Assembly (NCBI RefSeq): GCF_928381405.1
Contig: NZ_CAKMSB010000007.1
Span: 62,001-126,000, forward strand
Length of the DNA: 64,000 nucleotides
Source of the DNA: Rothia nasisuis
Lineage (GTDB): Bacteria; Actinomycetota; Actinomycetes; Actinomycetales; Micrococcaceae
Direction: 5' to 3'
Part shown: in pieces, positions 16,120 to 24,075 of the stretch
Layout: each line of letters starts with the position of its first letter
Numbering within the stretch: position 1 is the stretch's first letter
Translations under genes and position numbers: made by a program
The notes under the pieces: generated by a model
Databases searched by the model: none
Told to the model about the DNA's origin: nothing
The model's input: only the letters and a program-made list of their open reading frames with translations

Positions 16120-16446
16120 ATGACCACCTCCCCGCCCCGCCTCTTGCCGATGGCCTCCCACGGCTGCAGCTGTTGCGGGCCTGCCTCACGTACCGACACC
16201 ACCTCCATCCCTGCCGCCAGCGACTCGTCAGCAGGAGGGTCCTCCCCTAGCTACCAGGTCACCGGCCTGACCTGCGGGCACTGCGCGAAAAGCGTGATCC
16301 AGGCCCTTCAGGCCCTTCCCCAGGTCGACGACGTCCAGGTTGATCTCGCTACTGGTGGTGTTTCCACCGTCACGGTCACCGGTGTCGTACCTCCGGAGAT
16401 GGTTCGCCGGGCCATCGAGGAGGCCGGCTACGCCGTCTTATCCTGA
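16120..16446 (+). CDS. Copper chaperone (HMA domain, CopZ-like)
   Basis: 108 aa. Residues 44-108 form one heavy-metal-associated domain with metal-binding GLTCGHC (Cys52 and Cys55) and the usual ending AIEEAGYAV. The N-terminal 40 residues add an unusual HGCSCCGPAS motif and a Ser/Pro linker, so it is longer than typical 68-70-aa CopZ. It should pass Cu(I) in the cytoplasm to the adjacent CopB ATPase. It is preceded by the CsoR-type operator, and followed by an 8-bp hairpin (16464-16471 with 16477-16484) just before copB. Confidence 0.85.
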   Translation: MTTSPPRLLPMASHGCSCCGPASRTDTTSIPAASDSSAGGSSPSYQVTGLTCGHCAKSVIQALQALPQVDDVQVDLATGGVSTVTVTGVVPPEMVRRAIEEAGYAVLS

Positions 16447-16497
16447 TCAGTTTTACCAATCACCTCAACCCCGACCGGGTTGAGCGGAAGGAACCTA

Positions 16498-18732
16498 ATG
16501 AGCACTCCCCACCATTCCGGTAATCACCATGGTGATCACCCCGCTCCGGAAACAGACCACACCCACCACCCGGATTATGCCAGCCACGAGCACCACGCAG
16601 ATGCTGACACCCATGGCCAGGCGACGCCCCACGATCACCCGCACTCCGTCCTGGACGAAGACCACCACGTTCATGGTCACGGCGAACACGCCGGGCACAG
16701 CACCGCAATGTTTCGGGACCGCTTCTGGTGGTCACTGATTCTGTCCATTCCCGTCGTTATTTTCAGCCCCATGGTCGCCCACCTGCTCGGCTACCACCTC
16801 CCGGCATTCCCCGGATCCACCTGGATCCCCCCGGTACTGGGCACGATTATCTTCGTCTACGGCGGGACGCCTTTCCTCAAGGGCGGATGGACGGAACTGA
16901 AATCCCGCCAACCCGGGATGATGCTCCTGATTGCCATGGCCATCACCGTGGCGTTTGTCGCCTCCTGGGTCACCACTCTGGGGCTGGGCGGTTTTGACAT
17001 GGACTTCTGGTGGGAGCTGGCCCTGCTGGTGACCATCATGCTGCTGGGCCACTGGCTGGAGATGCGCGCTCTCGGGGCCGCGTCCTCCGCGCTTGACGCG
17101 CTGGCTGCCCTGCTGCCGGATGAGGCCGAGAAAGTCATCGACGGGACCACCCGCACCGTAGCCATCTCCGAGCTGGTCGTCGACGACGTCGTGCTGGTGA
17201 GGGCTGGTGCCCGGGTGCCGGCCGACGGAACCATCCTCGACGGAGCCGCCGAATTCGATGAGGCGATGATCACCGGCGAATCCCGCCCCGTCTTCCGCGA
17301 CACCGGTGACAAGGTGGTCGCCGGTACCGTGGCCACCGACAACACCGTCCGCATCCGTGTGGAGGCTACCGGCGGGGACACCACCCTGGCCGGGATCCAA
17401 CGCATGGTTGCCGACGCCCAGGAGTCCTCCTCCCGGGCCCAGGCCCTGGCGGATCGGGCGGCGGCGTTGTTGTTCTGGTTCGCGCTGATCTCCGCTCTGA
17501 TCACCGCGGTGGTGTGGACCATCATCGGCAGCCCGGACGATGCCGTGGTGCGCACAGTCACGGTGCTGGTCATCGCCTGTCCGCACGCCCTGGGCCTGGC
17601 GATTCCGCTGGTCATTGCGATCTCCAGCGAGCGGGCCGCGAAATCCGGGGTGCTCATCAAGGACCGGATGGCGCTCGAGCGGATGCGCACCATCGACGTG
17701 GTGCTCTTCGACAAAACCGGCACCCTGACCGAGGGTGCGCACGCGGTCACCGGTGTCGCGGCAGCTGTCGGCGTCACCGAGGGCGAGCTGCTGGCCCTGG
17801 CCGCCGCCGCGGAGGCCGACAGCGAGCACCCCGTGGCCCGCGCCATCGTGGCGGCCGCAGCCACCCATCCCGAGGCCTCCCGTCGGCAAATCCGTGCAAC
17901 TGGTTTCAGCGCCGCCTCCGGCCGGGGGGTCCGAGCCACTGTCGATGGCGCTGAGATTCGCGTGGGCGGGCCGAACATGCTGCGCGAGTTCAACCTCACC
18001 GCCCCGGCCGAACTCACCGACACCACCAGCGCCTGGACCGGGCGCGGGGCCGGTGTGCTCCATATTGTCCGCGACGGTCAGATCATCGGCGCGGTGGCCG
18101 TCGAGGACAAGATCCGCCCCGAATCCCGCGCCGCCGTGCAAGCCCTGCAGGACCGCGGGGTGAAGGTCGCAATGATCACCGGTGACGCGCAGCAGGTGGC
18201 CCAGGCAGTTGGCCAGGACCTGGGGATCGATGAGGTCTTCGCCGAGGTCCTGCCCCAGGACAAGGACACCAAGGTCACCCAGTTACAGGAGCGTGGCCTG
18301 AGCGTGGCCATGGTCGGCGACGGTGTCAACGACGCCCCGGCCCTGGCCCGCGCCGAGGTCGGCATCGCCATCGGGGCCGGCACGGATGTGGCGATGGAAT
18401 CCGCCGGAGTGGTCCTGGCCAGTGACGATCCCCGGGCAGTGTTGTCAATGATTGAGCTCTCGCGGGCCAGCTACCGCAAGATGATCCAGAACCTGATCTG
18501 GGCCTCTGGCTACAACATCCTCGCCGTGCCGCTGGCCGCCGGAGTGCTCGCCTCGATCGGGTTCGTGCTGTCCCCGGCCGTGGGCGCGATCTTGATGTCT
18601 GCCTCGACCATCGTGGTGGCCCTGAACGCCCAGCTGTTGCGCCGGATTGATCTGGACCCGGCCCACCTGGCTCCCACCAGTCCGAAGGAGGAACACACCA
18701 CGCCTACTCCGGCATCCACTGCCGTCCACTGA
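16498..18732 (+). CDS. copB: Copper-translocating P-type ATPase, CopB type (CPH)
   Basis: 744 aa. The N-terminus is very His-rich (repeated HH, HDHPHS, HGHGEHAGH) instead of an HMA domain. The membrane motif is ACPHALGLA (Cys361-Pro-His), which defines the P1B-3 CopB group. Also present are the ATPase motifs TGES, DKTGTLT (Asp405 phosphorylated), an HP motif in DSEHPVARA and GDGVNDAPALA. It exports copper from the cytoplasm. The start is ATG at 16498, preceded by GGAAGG; a TTG six codons upstream is open but would swallow this site. It is co-directional with the chaperone and the DUF305 lipoprotein. Confidence 0.93.
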   Translation: MSTPHHSGNHHGDHPAPETDHTHHPDYASHEHHADADTHGQATPHDHPHSVLDEDHHVHGHGEHAGHSTAMFRDRFWWSLILSIPVVIFSPMVAHLLGYHLPAFPGSTWIPPVLGTIIFVYGGTPFLKGGWTELKSRQPGMMLLIAMAITVAFVASWVTTLGLGGFDMDFWWELALLVTIMLLGHWLEMRALGAASSALDALAALLPDEAEKVIDGTTRTVAISELVVDDVVLVRAGARVPADGTILDGAAEFDEAMITGESRPVFRDTGDKVVAGTVATDNTVRIRVEATGGDTTLAGIQRMVADAQESSSRAQALADRAAALLFWFALISALITAVVWTIIGSPDDAVVRTVTVLVIACPHALGLAIPLVIAISSERAAKSGVLIKDRMALERMRTIDVVLFDKTGTLTEGAHAVTGVAAAVGVTEGELLALAAAAEADSEHPVARAIVAAAATHPEASRRQIRATGFSAASGRGVRATVDGAEIRVGGPNMLREFNLTAPAELTDTTSAWTGRGAGVLHIVRDGQIIGAVAVEDKIRPESRAAVQALQDRGVKVAMITGDAQQVAQAVGQDLGIDEVFAEVLPQDKDTKVTQLQERGLSVAMVGDGVNDAPALARAEVGIAIGAGTDVAMESAGVVLASDDPRAVLSMIELSRASYRKMIQNLIWASGYNILAVPLAAGVLASIGFVLSPAVGAILMSASTIVVALNAQLLRRIDLDPAHLAPTSPKEEHTTPTPASTAVH

Positions 18733-18779
18733 TTCACCATTTCTCTCCACTGCCCCATATGACACTGAAAGGCTCCACC

Positions 18780-19460
18780 ATGAAGCGCACCCTTGTTCTT
18801 TCCACTCTCGCCGTGGCCTCCACCCTGGCGCTGGCCGCCTGCGGTGAGGCCACCGACGCCACCACCGACGCCACCACCTCTGCCACCAGCACTACAACGA
18901 CTACACCTGAGACAACCGAGACCACCACGGCGACGACTGAGGCGGACGGGGAGATCTCCGCCGATCACAACGACGCGGACATCATGTTTGCCCAGATGAT
19001 GATCCCCCATCACCAGCAGGCCGTGGAGATGAGTGAGATGCTCCTGGCCAAGGAGGGTATCCCCGCCCAGGTCGTGGAGTTTGCCCAGGGGGTTATTGAC
19101 GCCCAGGGACCGGAGATTGACCGGATGAACGCCATGCTCGAGGCCTGGGACCAGCAGCCGGTCACCGACTCTGGTGGCATGGATCATGGCAAGATGAGTG
19201 GCATGGATCACGGCGAGATGGGTGGCATGAGCGGGATGATGAGCCAGGAGGACATGACAGCCCTTGAGGAAGCCCAAGGCACCGAGGCTGCTCGCCTCTA
19301 CCTGGAGCAGATGACCACCCACCACGAAGGTGCGGTCGACATGGCCCGTGACGAGGTTGCTGACGGCCAGAATCCCCATGCGATCACCCTGGCCGAACAG
19401 GTTATCAGCGACCAGGAGGCCGAGATCGCCCAGATGAAGCAGATGCTCACTGGCCTATGA
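18780..19460 (+). CDS. DUF305 copper-associated lipoprotein
   Basis: 226 aa. The lipoprotein signal is LVLSTLAVASTLALAACG. A Thr/Ala-rich linker of about 40 residues follows, then a DUF305 domain with two repeats of the family signature: FAQMMIPHHQQAVEMSEML and YLEQMTTHHEGAVDMARDE. A Met/His stretch (MDHGKMSGMDHGEMGGM) lies between them. DUF305 proteins such as cyanobacterial CopM bind copper outside the membrane. The ATG at 18780 is chosen because the signal peptide begins MKRTLV there. It lies 47 bp after copB on the same strand. Confidence 0.85.
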   Translation: MKRTLVLSTLAVASTLALAACGEATDATTDATTSATSTTTTTPETTETTTATTEADGEISADHNDADIMFAQMMIPHHQQAVEMSEMLLAKEGIPAQVVEFAQGVIDAQGPEIDRMNAMLEAWDQQPVTDSGGMDHGKMSGMDHGEMGGMSGMMSQEDMTALEEAQGTEAARLYLEQMTTHHEGAVDMARDEVADGQNPHAITLAEQVISDQEAEIAQMKQMLTGL

Positions 19461-19471
19461 CAGGTGCCCGT

Positions 19472-19506
19472 CTTTTTCTGATCCCGAGGACAGGAATCTG
19501 AAAAAG
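19472..19506 (+). terminator. Putative terminator after the DUF305 gene
   Basis: CTTTTTCTGAT (19472-19482) pairs with ATCTGAAAAAG (19496-19506), one mismatch. It starts 12 bp after the DUF305 stop. The stem is AT-rich and no T-run follows, so strength is doubtful. Confidence 0.4.
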
Positions 19507-19628
19507 AGGGATAACCGTGACGATTGCCACCTGTTGCGGGCGATGGGTCGTTGTCACCGCAGCAGGTGCACCGGGGTGGATGTTTCTTCTCCCTCTGGTC
19601 GCACCACTGAGGAAAGGGGTAAGCTCCT

Positions 19629-19787
19629 GTGTCCAGACCCTTGGAGGACTACGCATTATTGTCCGATACTCACACGGCCGCCCTGGTCTGCCGGCAGGGC
19701 AACATTGATTGGTTGTGTCTGCCGTGCTTTGACTCCCAGGCGGCCTTTTCCGCTCTTCTCGGCGACCATCGTGATGGTCCTGGCTAG
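19629..19787 (+). pseudogene. N-terminal remnant of a GH15 glucoamylase/trehalase-like protein
   Basis: A 52-codon frame from GTG reads SRPLEDYALLSDTHTAALV, then GNIDWLCLPCFDSQAAFSALLGD and a stop. This is the conserved start of GH15-family proteins (about 600 aa, usually PIEDYALIGD..TAALV..GSIDWLCLPRFDS). Everything after the first 50 residues is missing. It has a purine-rich site upstream, so a short peptide might still be made. Confidence 0.75.
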
Positions 19788-20107
19788 TAGATGTGCCCGG
19801 GGGTTGTCCCGCCGGGCTTTTCCTCATAGCCTCATCCGCCCGCGTCTTATAGGCTGTGAGACAATCTAGTATTGAAACAGACTTTTAAGCACCGTCGCTC
19901 AATGTGTCAAAAACGACCGTTCTTGACCAAGCAACCAAAAACCGGGAATCCCCGGCATATGACTGTTAGTTTCAATTGGCGGTTCATCACCGTTAAAAAT
20001 GGCGCATCGCACAGCACGATTCACTTTAGTTCTAAATGGTTGAAGGCGGGGTGCTAATTTCCTGGTGGAAATAGTGCCCGTTACCTTCAACAGCAACGAA
20101 ACCAGCG

Positions 20108-22048
20108 CTAATGTAGGACGTTGCCAGGCTGCTGTGTGAGCTGCTTGCGGTGGACGCGGGAAATACGAAGTCCGTTGGCAATCACGATGACTTCTGCGAC
20201 CTCGTGAACCAGCACTACCGCGGCCAATCCCAGCACTCCGGTAATAGCCAAGGGCAACAGGACAACGATGATCGCCATTGACAGGACGATGTTCTGATTC
20301 ATGATCGCCCGGCCCCGTCGGGCATGGGACAAGGCTTGCGGAATCAGTCTCAAATCATGGCCGGTGAAGGCTACGTCGGCTGATTCTATGGCGGCATCGG
20401 CACCGGTAGCGCCCATCGCAATCCCCACAGTAGCGCTAGCCAAGGCAGGGGCATCGTTGATCCCGTCACCGATCATCCCTGTAGGAACCTGCTGCACCGA
20501 CGAAGCGAGTTCACGGGCCTTGTCTTCAGGTCGCAGTTCGGCATGAACGGTGCCTATACCGGCGATTGAAGCCAGCGCGTGGGCAGTACGGGAGTTATCG
20601 CCGGTGAGCATCACCACGTCGATTCCCTGGTTATGCAGGTCTCGAATTGCCTCGGCCGCTTCAGGGCGTAGTTCATCGCGCACGCCGATCACGCCAATGA
20701 CCTGCTCTGCACGAGTGACCATGACGCAGGTTTGCCCGGAGGCTTCCATAGATTCAACAGCGGAAGCAAGCGATCCTGGGGCAATCCATCGAGGACTACC
20801 GACCCCGACCTGAACACCATCCAGGACGCCGGTAATGCCGTGTCCTGGCTCTTCGTTAACCGCCGTTGCCTCCGGGATCGCGGGTACTGCTGAGGTGATG
20901 GCCGTAGCTAGAGGGTGGGTGCTGTGCTGTTCCAGGGCGGCGGCAACGGCGAGCACCTCATCGCGGGTCGCATCATCAACAGTCTGGACTTGCGTGACCA
21001 CTGGCTGATTGCGTGTGAGTGTTCCAGTTTTATCTACCGCGATGCGGCGCAGGGAACCAAGCCGTTCGAAGGCTGCTCCGCTTTTGATGATGACACCGAA
21101 TTTGCTGGCAGCTCCGATGGCGGAAACAACGGTGACAGGAACGGCGATGGCCATCGCGCAAGGCGAGGCTGCGACCAGCACGATCAGTGCGCGTGTGATC
21201 CATGTTTCGGGATCGCCGAAGATCGCTCCAAGCACAGCGACCAGTACTGCCAGGACGATGACACCGGGAACCAGCGGGCGGGCAATGCGGTCAGCGAGCC
21301 GTGCCCGTTCGCCACGTTCCGACTGGGCTTGCTCGACTAGGCTCACCAACGTGGTCAGGGAGTTGTCCGTGCCGTTCGCCGTTGCAGTGACTACTAGAGC
21401 GCCGGATAAATTGATGGAACCAGCAGCAACCTGGTCACCCACGGTTACTCCCATGGGAATTGATTCCCCCGTGATAGCGGAGGTGTCTAAGCTGCTTGAG
21501 CCTTGGCTGACCACGCCATCGGTTGCCAAGCGTTCACCAGGCTTCACGCGCAGTGAATCGCCAATCTTGATCTCTGCTGCACTGACCGCGACCGGTGCGC
21601 CGTCACGGATAACGGTGGCCGTTTCAGGGACGAGCTTCAACAAAGAGCGCAGGCCCGAGCGTGCCCTGTCCATGGCTTTGTCTTCCAGGGCTTCGGCAAT
21701 GGAATACAGGAACGCCAGGGCTGCGGCTTCCTCGACATAGCCGAGGATGACCGCACCGGTGGCGCTGATGGTCATTAGCAGCCCAATGCCGAGTTTCCGT
21801 TTCGTGAACAGGTTTCGCAGGGCGCCGGGCACAAAGGTAAAAGCGCCTAGTAGCAGGCCGATCCAAAACAGCACCAAGGCCACGATGGCGGTGCTTTCGT
21901 CGTGGGTGCTCCATTCAAGGACAAGCCCAGTGAGGAAGAAAACACCTGAGGCTATGGGGACGAGCACATGCCAATCCCGCCACCAGGGCAGTTCCTCTTC
22001 GAATTCTTCGGTGGGTTCCGGTGAATCGCAACCGCAGGCGGAACTCAT
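20108..22048 (-). CDS. P1B-type metal-exporting ATPase (SPC motif; CtpG/CadA-like)
   Basis: 646 aa. The short N-terminus contains CGCDSPEPTEEFEEE (Cys plus acidic residues) but no HMA domain. Motifs: TGES, transmembrane SPC (Ser295-Pro-Cys297), DKTGTLTR (Asp339), HP in STHPLA, GDGINDAPALA. A final helix carries HEVAEVIVIANGLR. SPC in place of CPC points to the P1B-4-like group, yet pairing with a CmtR-type Cd/Pb sensor resembles mycobacterial cmtR-ctpG. Cadmium or lead export is the best guess, cobalt or zinc is possible. It overlaps the regulator by 4 bp, forming an operon on the minus strand. Confidence 0.88.
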   Translation of the reverse strand: MSSACGCDSPEPTEEFEEELPWWRDWHVLVPIASGVFFLTGLVLEWSTHDESTAIVALVLFWIGLLLGAFTFVPGALRNLFTKRKLGIGLLMTISATGAVILGYVEEAAALAFLYSIAEALEDKAMDRARSGLRSLLKLVPETATVIRDGAPVAVSAAEIKIGDSLRVKPGERLATDGVVSQGSSSLDTSAITGESIPMGVTVGDQVAAGSINLSGALVVTATANGTDNSLTTLVSLVEQAQSERGERARLADRIARPLVPGVIVLAVLVAVLGAIFGDPETWITRALIVLVAASPCAMAIAVPVTVVSAIGAASKFGVIIKSGAAFERLGSLRRIAVDKTGTLTRNQPVVTQVQTVDDATRDEVLAVAAALEQHSTHPLATAITSAVPAIPEATAVNEEPGHGITGVLDGVQVGVGSPRWIAPGSLASAVESMEASGQTCVMVTRAEQVIGVIGVRDELRPEAAEAIRDLHNQGIDVVMLTGDNSRTAHALASIAGIGTVHAELRPEDKARELASSVQQVPTGMIGDGINDAPALASATVGIAMGATGADAAIESADVAFTGHDLRLIPQALSHARRGRAIMNQNIVLSMAIIVVLLPLAITGVLGLAAVVLVHEVAEVIVIANGLRISRVHRKQLTQQPGNVLH

Positions 22049-22413
22049 GCTTGCTCCTTGTGTTCTCGATCGGCGCTGGTGGCGCAGTCAGGGCAGGAAG
22101 AGTCCAGGCAAGGTACTTGATCATCGACGGCCAACGTCACCTCAACCAGGGCGCGCAGGGCGGTGGTGAGGTGAGGATCGGTGATTTCGTACCGGGTTTT
22201 GCGGCCTTCCATTTTCGCCACGACAATTCCGCACCCGCGCAGGCAGGTCAGATGGTTGGAAACGTTGGCGCGGCTCAGTCCCAGGGCCTGGGCAAGTTCC
22301 GCTGGGTATCCGGGTTCGTGCAGCAAGGACAGGAGGATGCGTGACCGGGTGGGGTCGGCCATGGCGCGGCCAAGCCGGTTCATCGCATCGATCCGCGACT
22401 CAATGTTCATCAT
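22045..22413 (-). CDS. cmtR: ArsR/SmtB-family metal sensor, CmtR type
   Basis: 122 aa winged-helix repressor. The recognition region is LSRANVSNHLTCLRGCGIV. With the start at 22413, cysteines fall at 57, 61 and 102, the positions that bind Cd/Pb in Mycobacterium tuberculosis CmtR. The C-terminal tail adds SCPDC and ends HKEQA. It should repress its own operon with the ATPase and release DNA on binding cadmium or lead. An imperfect palindrome just upstream is the likely operator. The second codon is also ATG; either start would serve. Confidence 0.88.
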   Translation of the reverse strand: MMNIESRIDAMNRLGRAMADPTRSRILLSLLHEPGYPAELAQALGLSRANVSNHLTCLRGCGIVVAKMEGRKTRYEITDPHLTTALRALVEVTLAVDDQVPCLDSSCPDCATSADREHKEQA

Positions 22414-22418
22414 GCGAT

Positions 22419-22446
22419 GTACTATACAGTATTTGCTGTACTAGTT
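22419..22446. promoter_or_regulatory. Candidate CmtR operator/promoter
   Basis: TACAG (22425-22429) and CTGTA (22436-22440) form the core of an imperfect dyad; flanking ACTA and TAGT extend it. It begins 6 bp upstream of the regulator's start and would block its promoter. Confidence 0.5.
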
Positions 22447-22480
22447 GCAGCGCCCAAAATTGATGGTTTTGGGGATGAAT

Positions 22481-22519
22481 AATCGCGCCATTCGAGCTGG
22501 ATGCTCGAATGGCGCGATT
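22481..22519. terminator. Perfect 17-bp stem hairpin (possible terminator)
   Basis: Arms 22481-22497 and 22503-22519 are exact reverse complements, loop tggat; the stem is AATCGCGCC..GAGC. A short T-run follows on the plus strand (tttac), and ATTATTC follows on the minus strand. It would insulate the divergently read regulator from the DNA to its right. Confidence 0.55.
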
Positions 22520-22624
22520 TTACTGGTGCTGGTTTCTCATAACTCTGTTTCGTTAGCTTATAGCTCAAAACCCTATGGTGGACCTTTTTGGACCGCTCGT
22601 TGCGGGATGACTCCTTCGGAAATG

Positions 22625-22813
22625 TTAGTAAGTTCCTCCGACTTCGCGGAATACTTGTTTCATGCTCTCTTTGGACGTTGATTCAGCGAGCCGAAGTTCC
22701 AGCCGGTCATCGCTCTGTCCGGAAAGTTGAATTGCTAACAGTTGCCCTGCCGAATCTTTGATGACAATCGAAGCTCGACGGAAATCAGCATCATGTTCCC
22801 GGACATATCGTGC
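22625..22813 (-). pseudogene. Unidentified C-terminal coding remnant
   Basis: An open frame of about 62 codons without a start reads LARYVREHDADFRRASIVIK, then DSAGQLLAIQLSGQSDD and ends FREVGGTY before TAA. The sequence looks protein-like (no low complexity) but an in-frame stop precedes it. Family not recognised. Confidence 0.35.
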
Positions 22814-23033
22814 GAGAGTAGACTATTTCGGAGCGGTGTCTGCCAATGTAGGACGAGTGCATTGAGCGCGGTATCTCAAGTATTACCGATACGGCGTCGC
22901 ATGGTCTTGAGAAACATCAGAAGAGACGGGAATTGGAGGCCCGCAAAGGATAGAGGCAGCCATAATCTCAGGCTGCACAAGACTGAGAGCGATCAGAGCA
23001 CTTCAATGTCGAACGTGTCCAAATGAGATAGGA

Positions 23034-23540
23034 CTATAAAGAAGAATCCGCGTCTTTGATTCTTCGGTAAAGCGTCGCACGGGACATCCCCATATCCTTG
23101 GCAACTTGGGTTGCAGGTTTGCCGGCTTGGATGAGTTTGAATGCGGTGCGGATTTGGGATTCAGTGAAGGTGGAGCGTCGGCCACCGAGGTCGCCGCCGG
23201 TGGTGCGGCGTTTGGTGACGGAGTCGGTGATGCGTTCGCGTTTAATCTCTAGTTCCACTTGGGCCAGGGCTGCCATGACGGTGAAGACCATGGCGCCCAT
23301 GGGTGTTTTAGTATCCACATCACCACCACCCAGGTTGAGCACGCGCAAACCGGTATTGCGATCTCGTAGTTCCTCGGCGAGTTCGAGTATTTTCTGGGTG
23401 GAGCGCTCGAGCCTGTCCAAAGTGGTGATCACGAGCGTGTCACCGGATGCAGTGCAGTCAGTGCTTTATCCAAGCCGGGTCGTTTGGCCAGTGCGCCGGA
23501 GAGGCCATGGTCGGTGTAGAGGTCATCGCGCCGTAGGGAG
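23034..23540 (-). pseudogene. Serine recombinase (resolvase/invertase), truncated and frameshifted
   Basis: The intact part codes for ITTLDRLERSTQKILELA, GAMVFTVMAALAQVELEIK, ITDSVTKRRTTGGDLGGR and a C-terminal Hin-like HTH (QVAKDMGMSRATLYRRIK). Upstream, DDLYTDHGLSGALAKRPGLDK belongs to the same family but is in another frame, so a one-base shift lies near 23455. The first 35 or so residues with the catalytic Ser (usually YxRVSTxxQ) are absent. It is therefore inactive, and probably the relic of the transposon or element that brought the metal genes. Confidence 0.85.
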
Positions 23541-23545
23541 GCATG

Positions 23546-23923
23546 ATGCCTAAGACATGGACAAGTGGCCCTGTTTCTGAATTTGAACTAGCTGTTGCAG
23601 GGGAGGTAAAGGCCTGGATGGGAAGACGTGGACTAAGTGCCCGTCAACTGGCAGACAAAATAGGCATGGCCCACTCTGCTTTGTCAAAGAGACTTCGAGG
23701 AGTAAGCGCGTTCACCATCAACGACTTAGGTGTGATTGCGGCACATATGGGAATCACCCTCGGACAGCTTCTTGGTCCTGTAGTTGATGTATCTCTTACC
23801 GTTGAAGATACAGAAAACCCCGCTCCGGTATCGCCGGAACGGGGTGAAACTGATGAAGATGTGCGCCCTGTGGGGCTCGAACCCACGACCCACGGATTAA
23901 AAGTCCGATGCTCTACCAACTGA
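23546..23923 (+). CDS. XRE-family HTH regulator reading into the tRNA-Lys
   Basis: 125 aa. The HTH (VKAWMGRRGLSARQLADKIG, then MAHSALSKRLRG) is a Cro/C1-type DNA-binding domain at about residues 20-75. From about residue 105 the frame reads the tRNA-Lys terminator and then the antisense of the tRNA itself (VRPVGLEPTTHGLKV), stopping inside the tRNA gene. The native C-terminus was probably lost at the integration junction. The start at 23546 is preferred because GGAGG lies 4 bases upstream; ATG at 23543 is too close. It may be a leftover phage or element repressor. Confidence 0.65.
   Translation: MPKTWTSGPVSEFELAVAGEVKAWMGRRGLSARQLADKIGMAHSALSKRLRGVSAFTINDLGVIAAHMGITLGQLLGPVVDVSLTVEDTENPAPVSPERGETDEDVRPVGLEPTTHGLKVRCSTN
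23813..23844 (-). terminator. tRNA-Lys terminator
   Basis: CCCCG-C-TCCGG (23818-23828) pairs with CCGGA-A-CGGGG (23834-23844), loop about 5 nt. On the minus strand it is followed by TTTTC. It overlaps the coding frame of the XRE gene on the other strand. Confidence 0.8.
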
Positions 23924-23934
23924 GCTAAAGGCGC
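23862..23934 (-). tRNA. tRNA-Lys (anticodon TTT)
   Basis: 73 nt. Acceptor GCGCCTT pairs with AGGGCGC, D-arm GCTCAGTTGGTAGAGC, anticodon loop CTTTTAA with TTT at the anticodon, T-arm GTGGGTTCGAGCCCCAC. CCA is not encoded. It is the only complete copy among four related segments and acts as the integration site of the island. Confidence 0.95.
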
Positions 23935-24075
23935 TCCGCTGAAAAAACTCAGCTCAACTAACTATACACCGCCTAACAAGAAGCACCAAAATACAGGGGC
24001 AGCCGAGCAATCTTCAGTGCTCCCCTCCTGCGGCGGTCGGGCCCAGCGTCCGAGCCAGAAGGTTTAATAGCTACC

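Larger units (their letters stand above)
19461..20107. other. Gap between copper and cadmium genes
   Basis: 647 bp. Holds the DUF305 terminator (19472-19506), a 52-codon glucoamylase-like remnant (19629-19787), a weak hairpin (19795-19821) and about 240 bp of unassigned sequence. It looks like a junction where unrelated pieces were joined. Confidence 0.6.
22414..23033. other. Gap between cmtR and recombinase remnant
   Basis: 620 bp containing the CmtR operator, a strong hairpin (22481-22519), a 60-codon remnant on the minus strand (22625-22813) and otherwise unassigned sequence. No intact gene is seen. Confidence 0.6.
8244..23934. mobile_element. Composite tRNA-Lys genomic island
   Basis: An intact tRNA-Lys forms the right end, and direct repeats of its 3' half occur at 8244, 9575 and 11338, in the orientation expected for integration at a tRNA 3' end. 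The repeats split the island into a phospholipase module, an Abi-methyltransferase module and a metal-resistance module. No tyrosine integrase is present. The only recombinase is a broken serine recombinase at 23034-23540, so any integrase was lost or acts in trans. Flanking genes (dehydrogenase, FetB-like permease) look like core DNA. Confidence 0.75.

Noticed and set aside
16732-18141. Long minus-strand frame opposite copB (and another at 16857-18026)
   Set aside because: Gly/Asp/His- or Ser/Ala/Arg-rich shadow of a high-GC gene with no domain; copB on the other strand is certain.
8244-23934. Phage origin of the tRNA-Lys island
   Set aside because: No integrase, structural or lysis genes; only an XRE regulator and a broken serine recombinase, so a prophage call is not supported.
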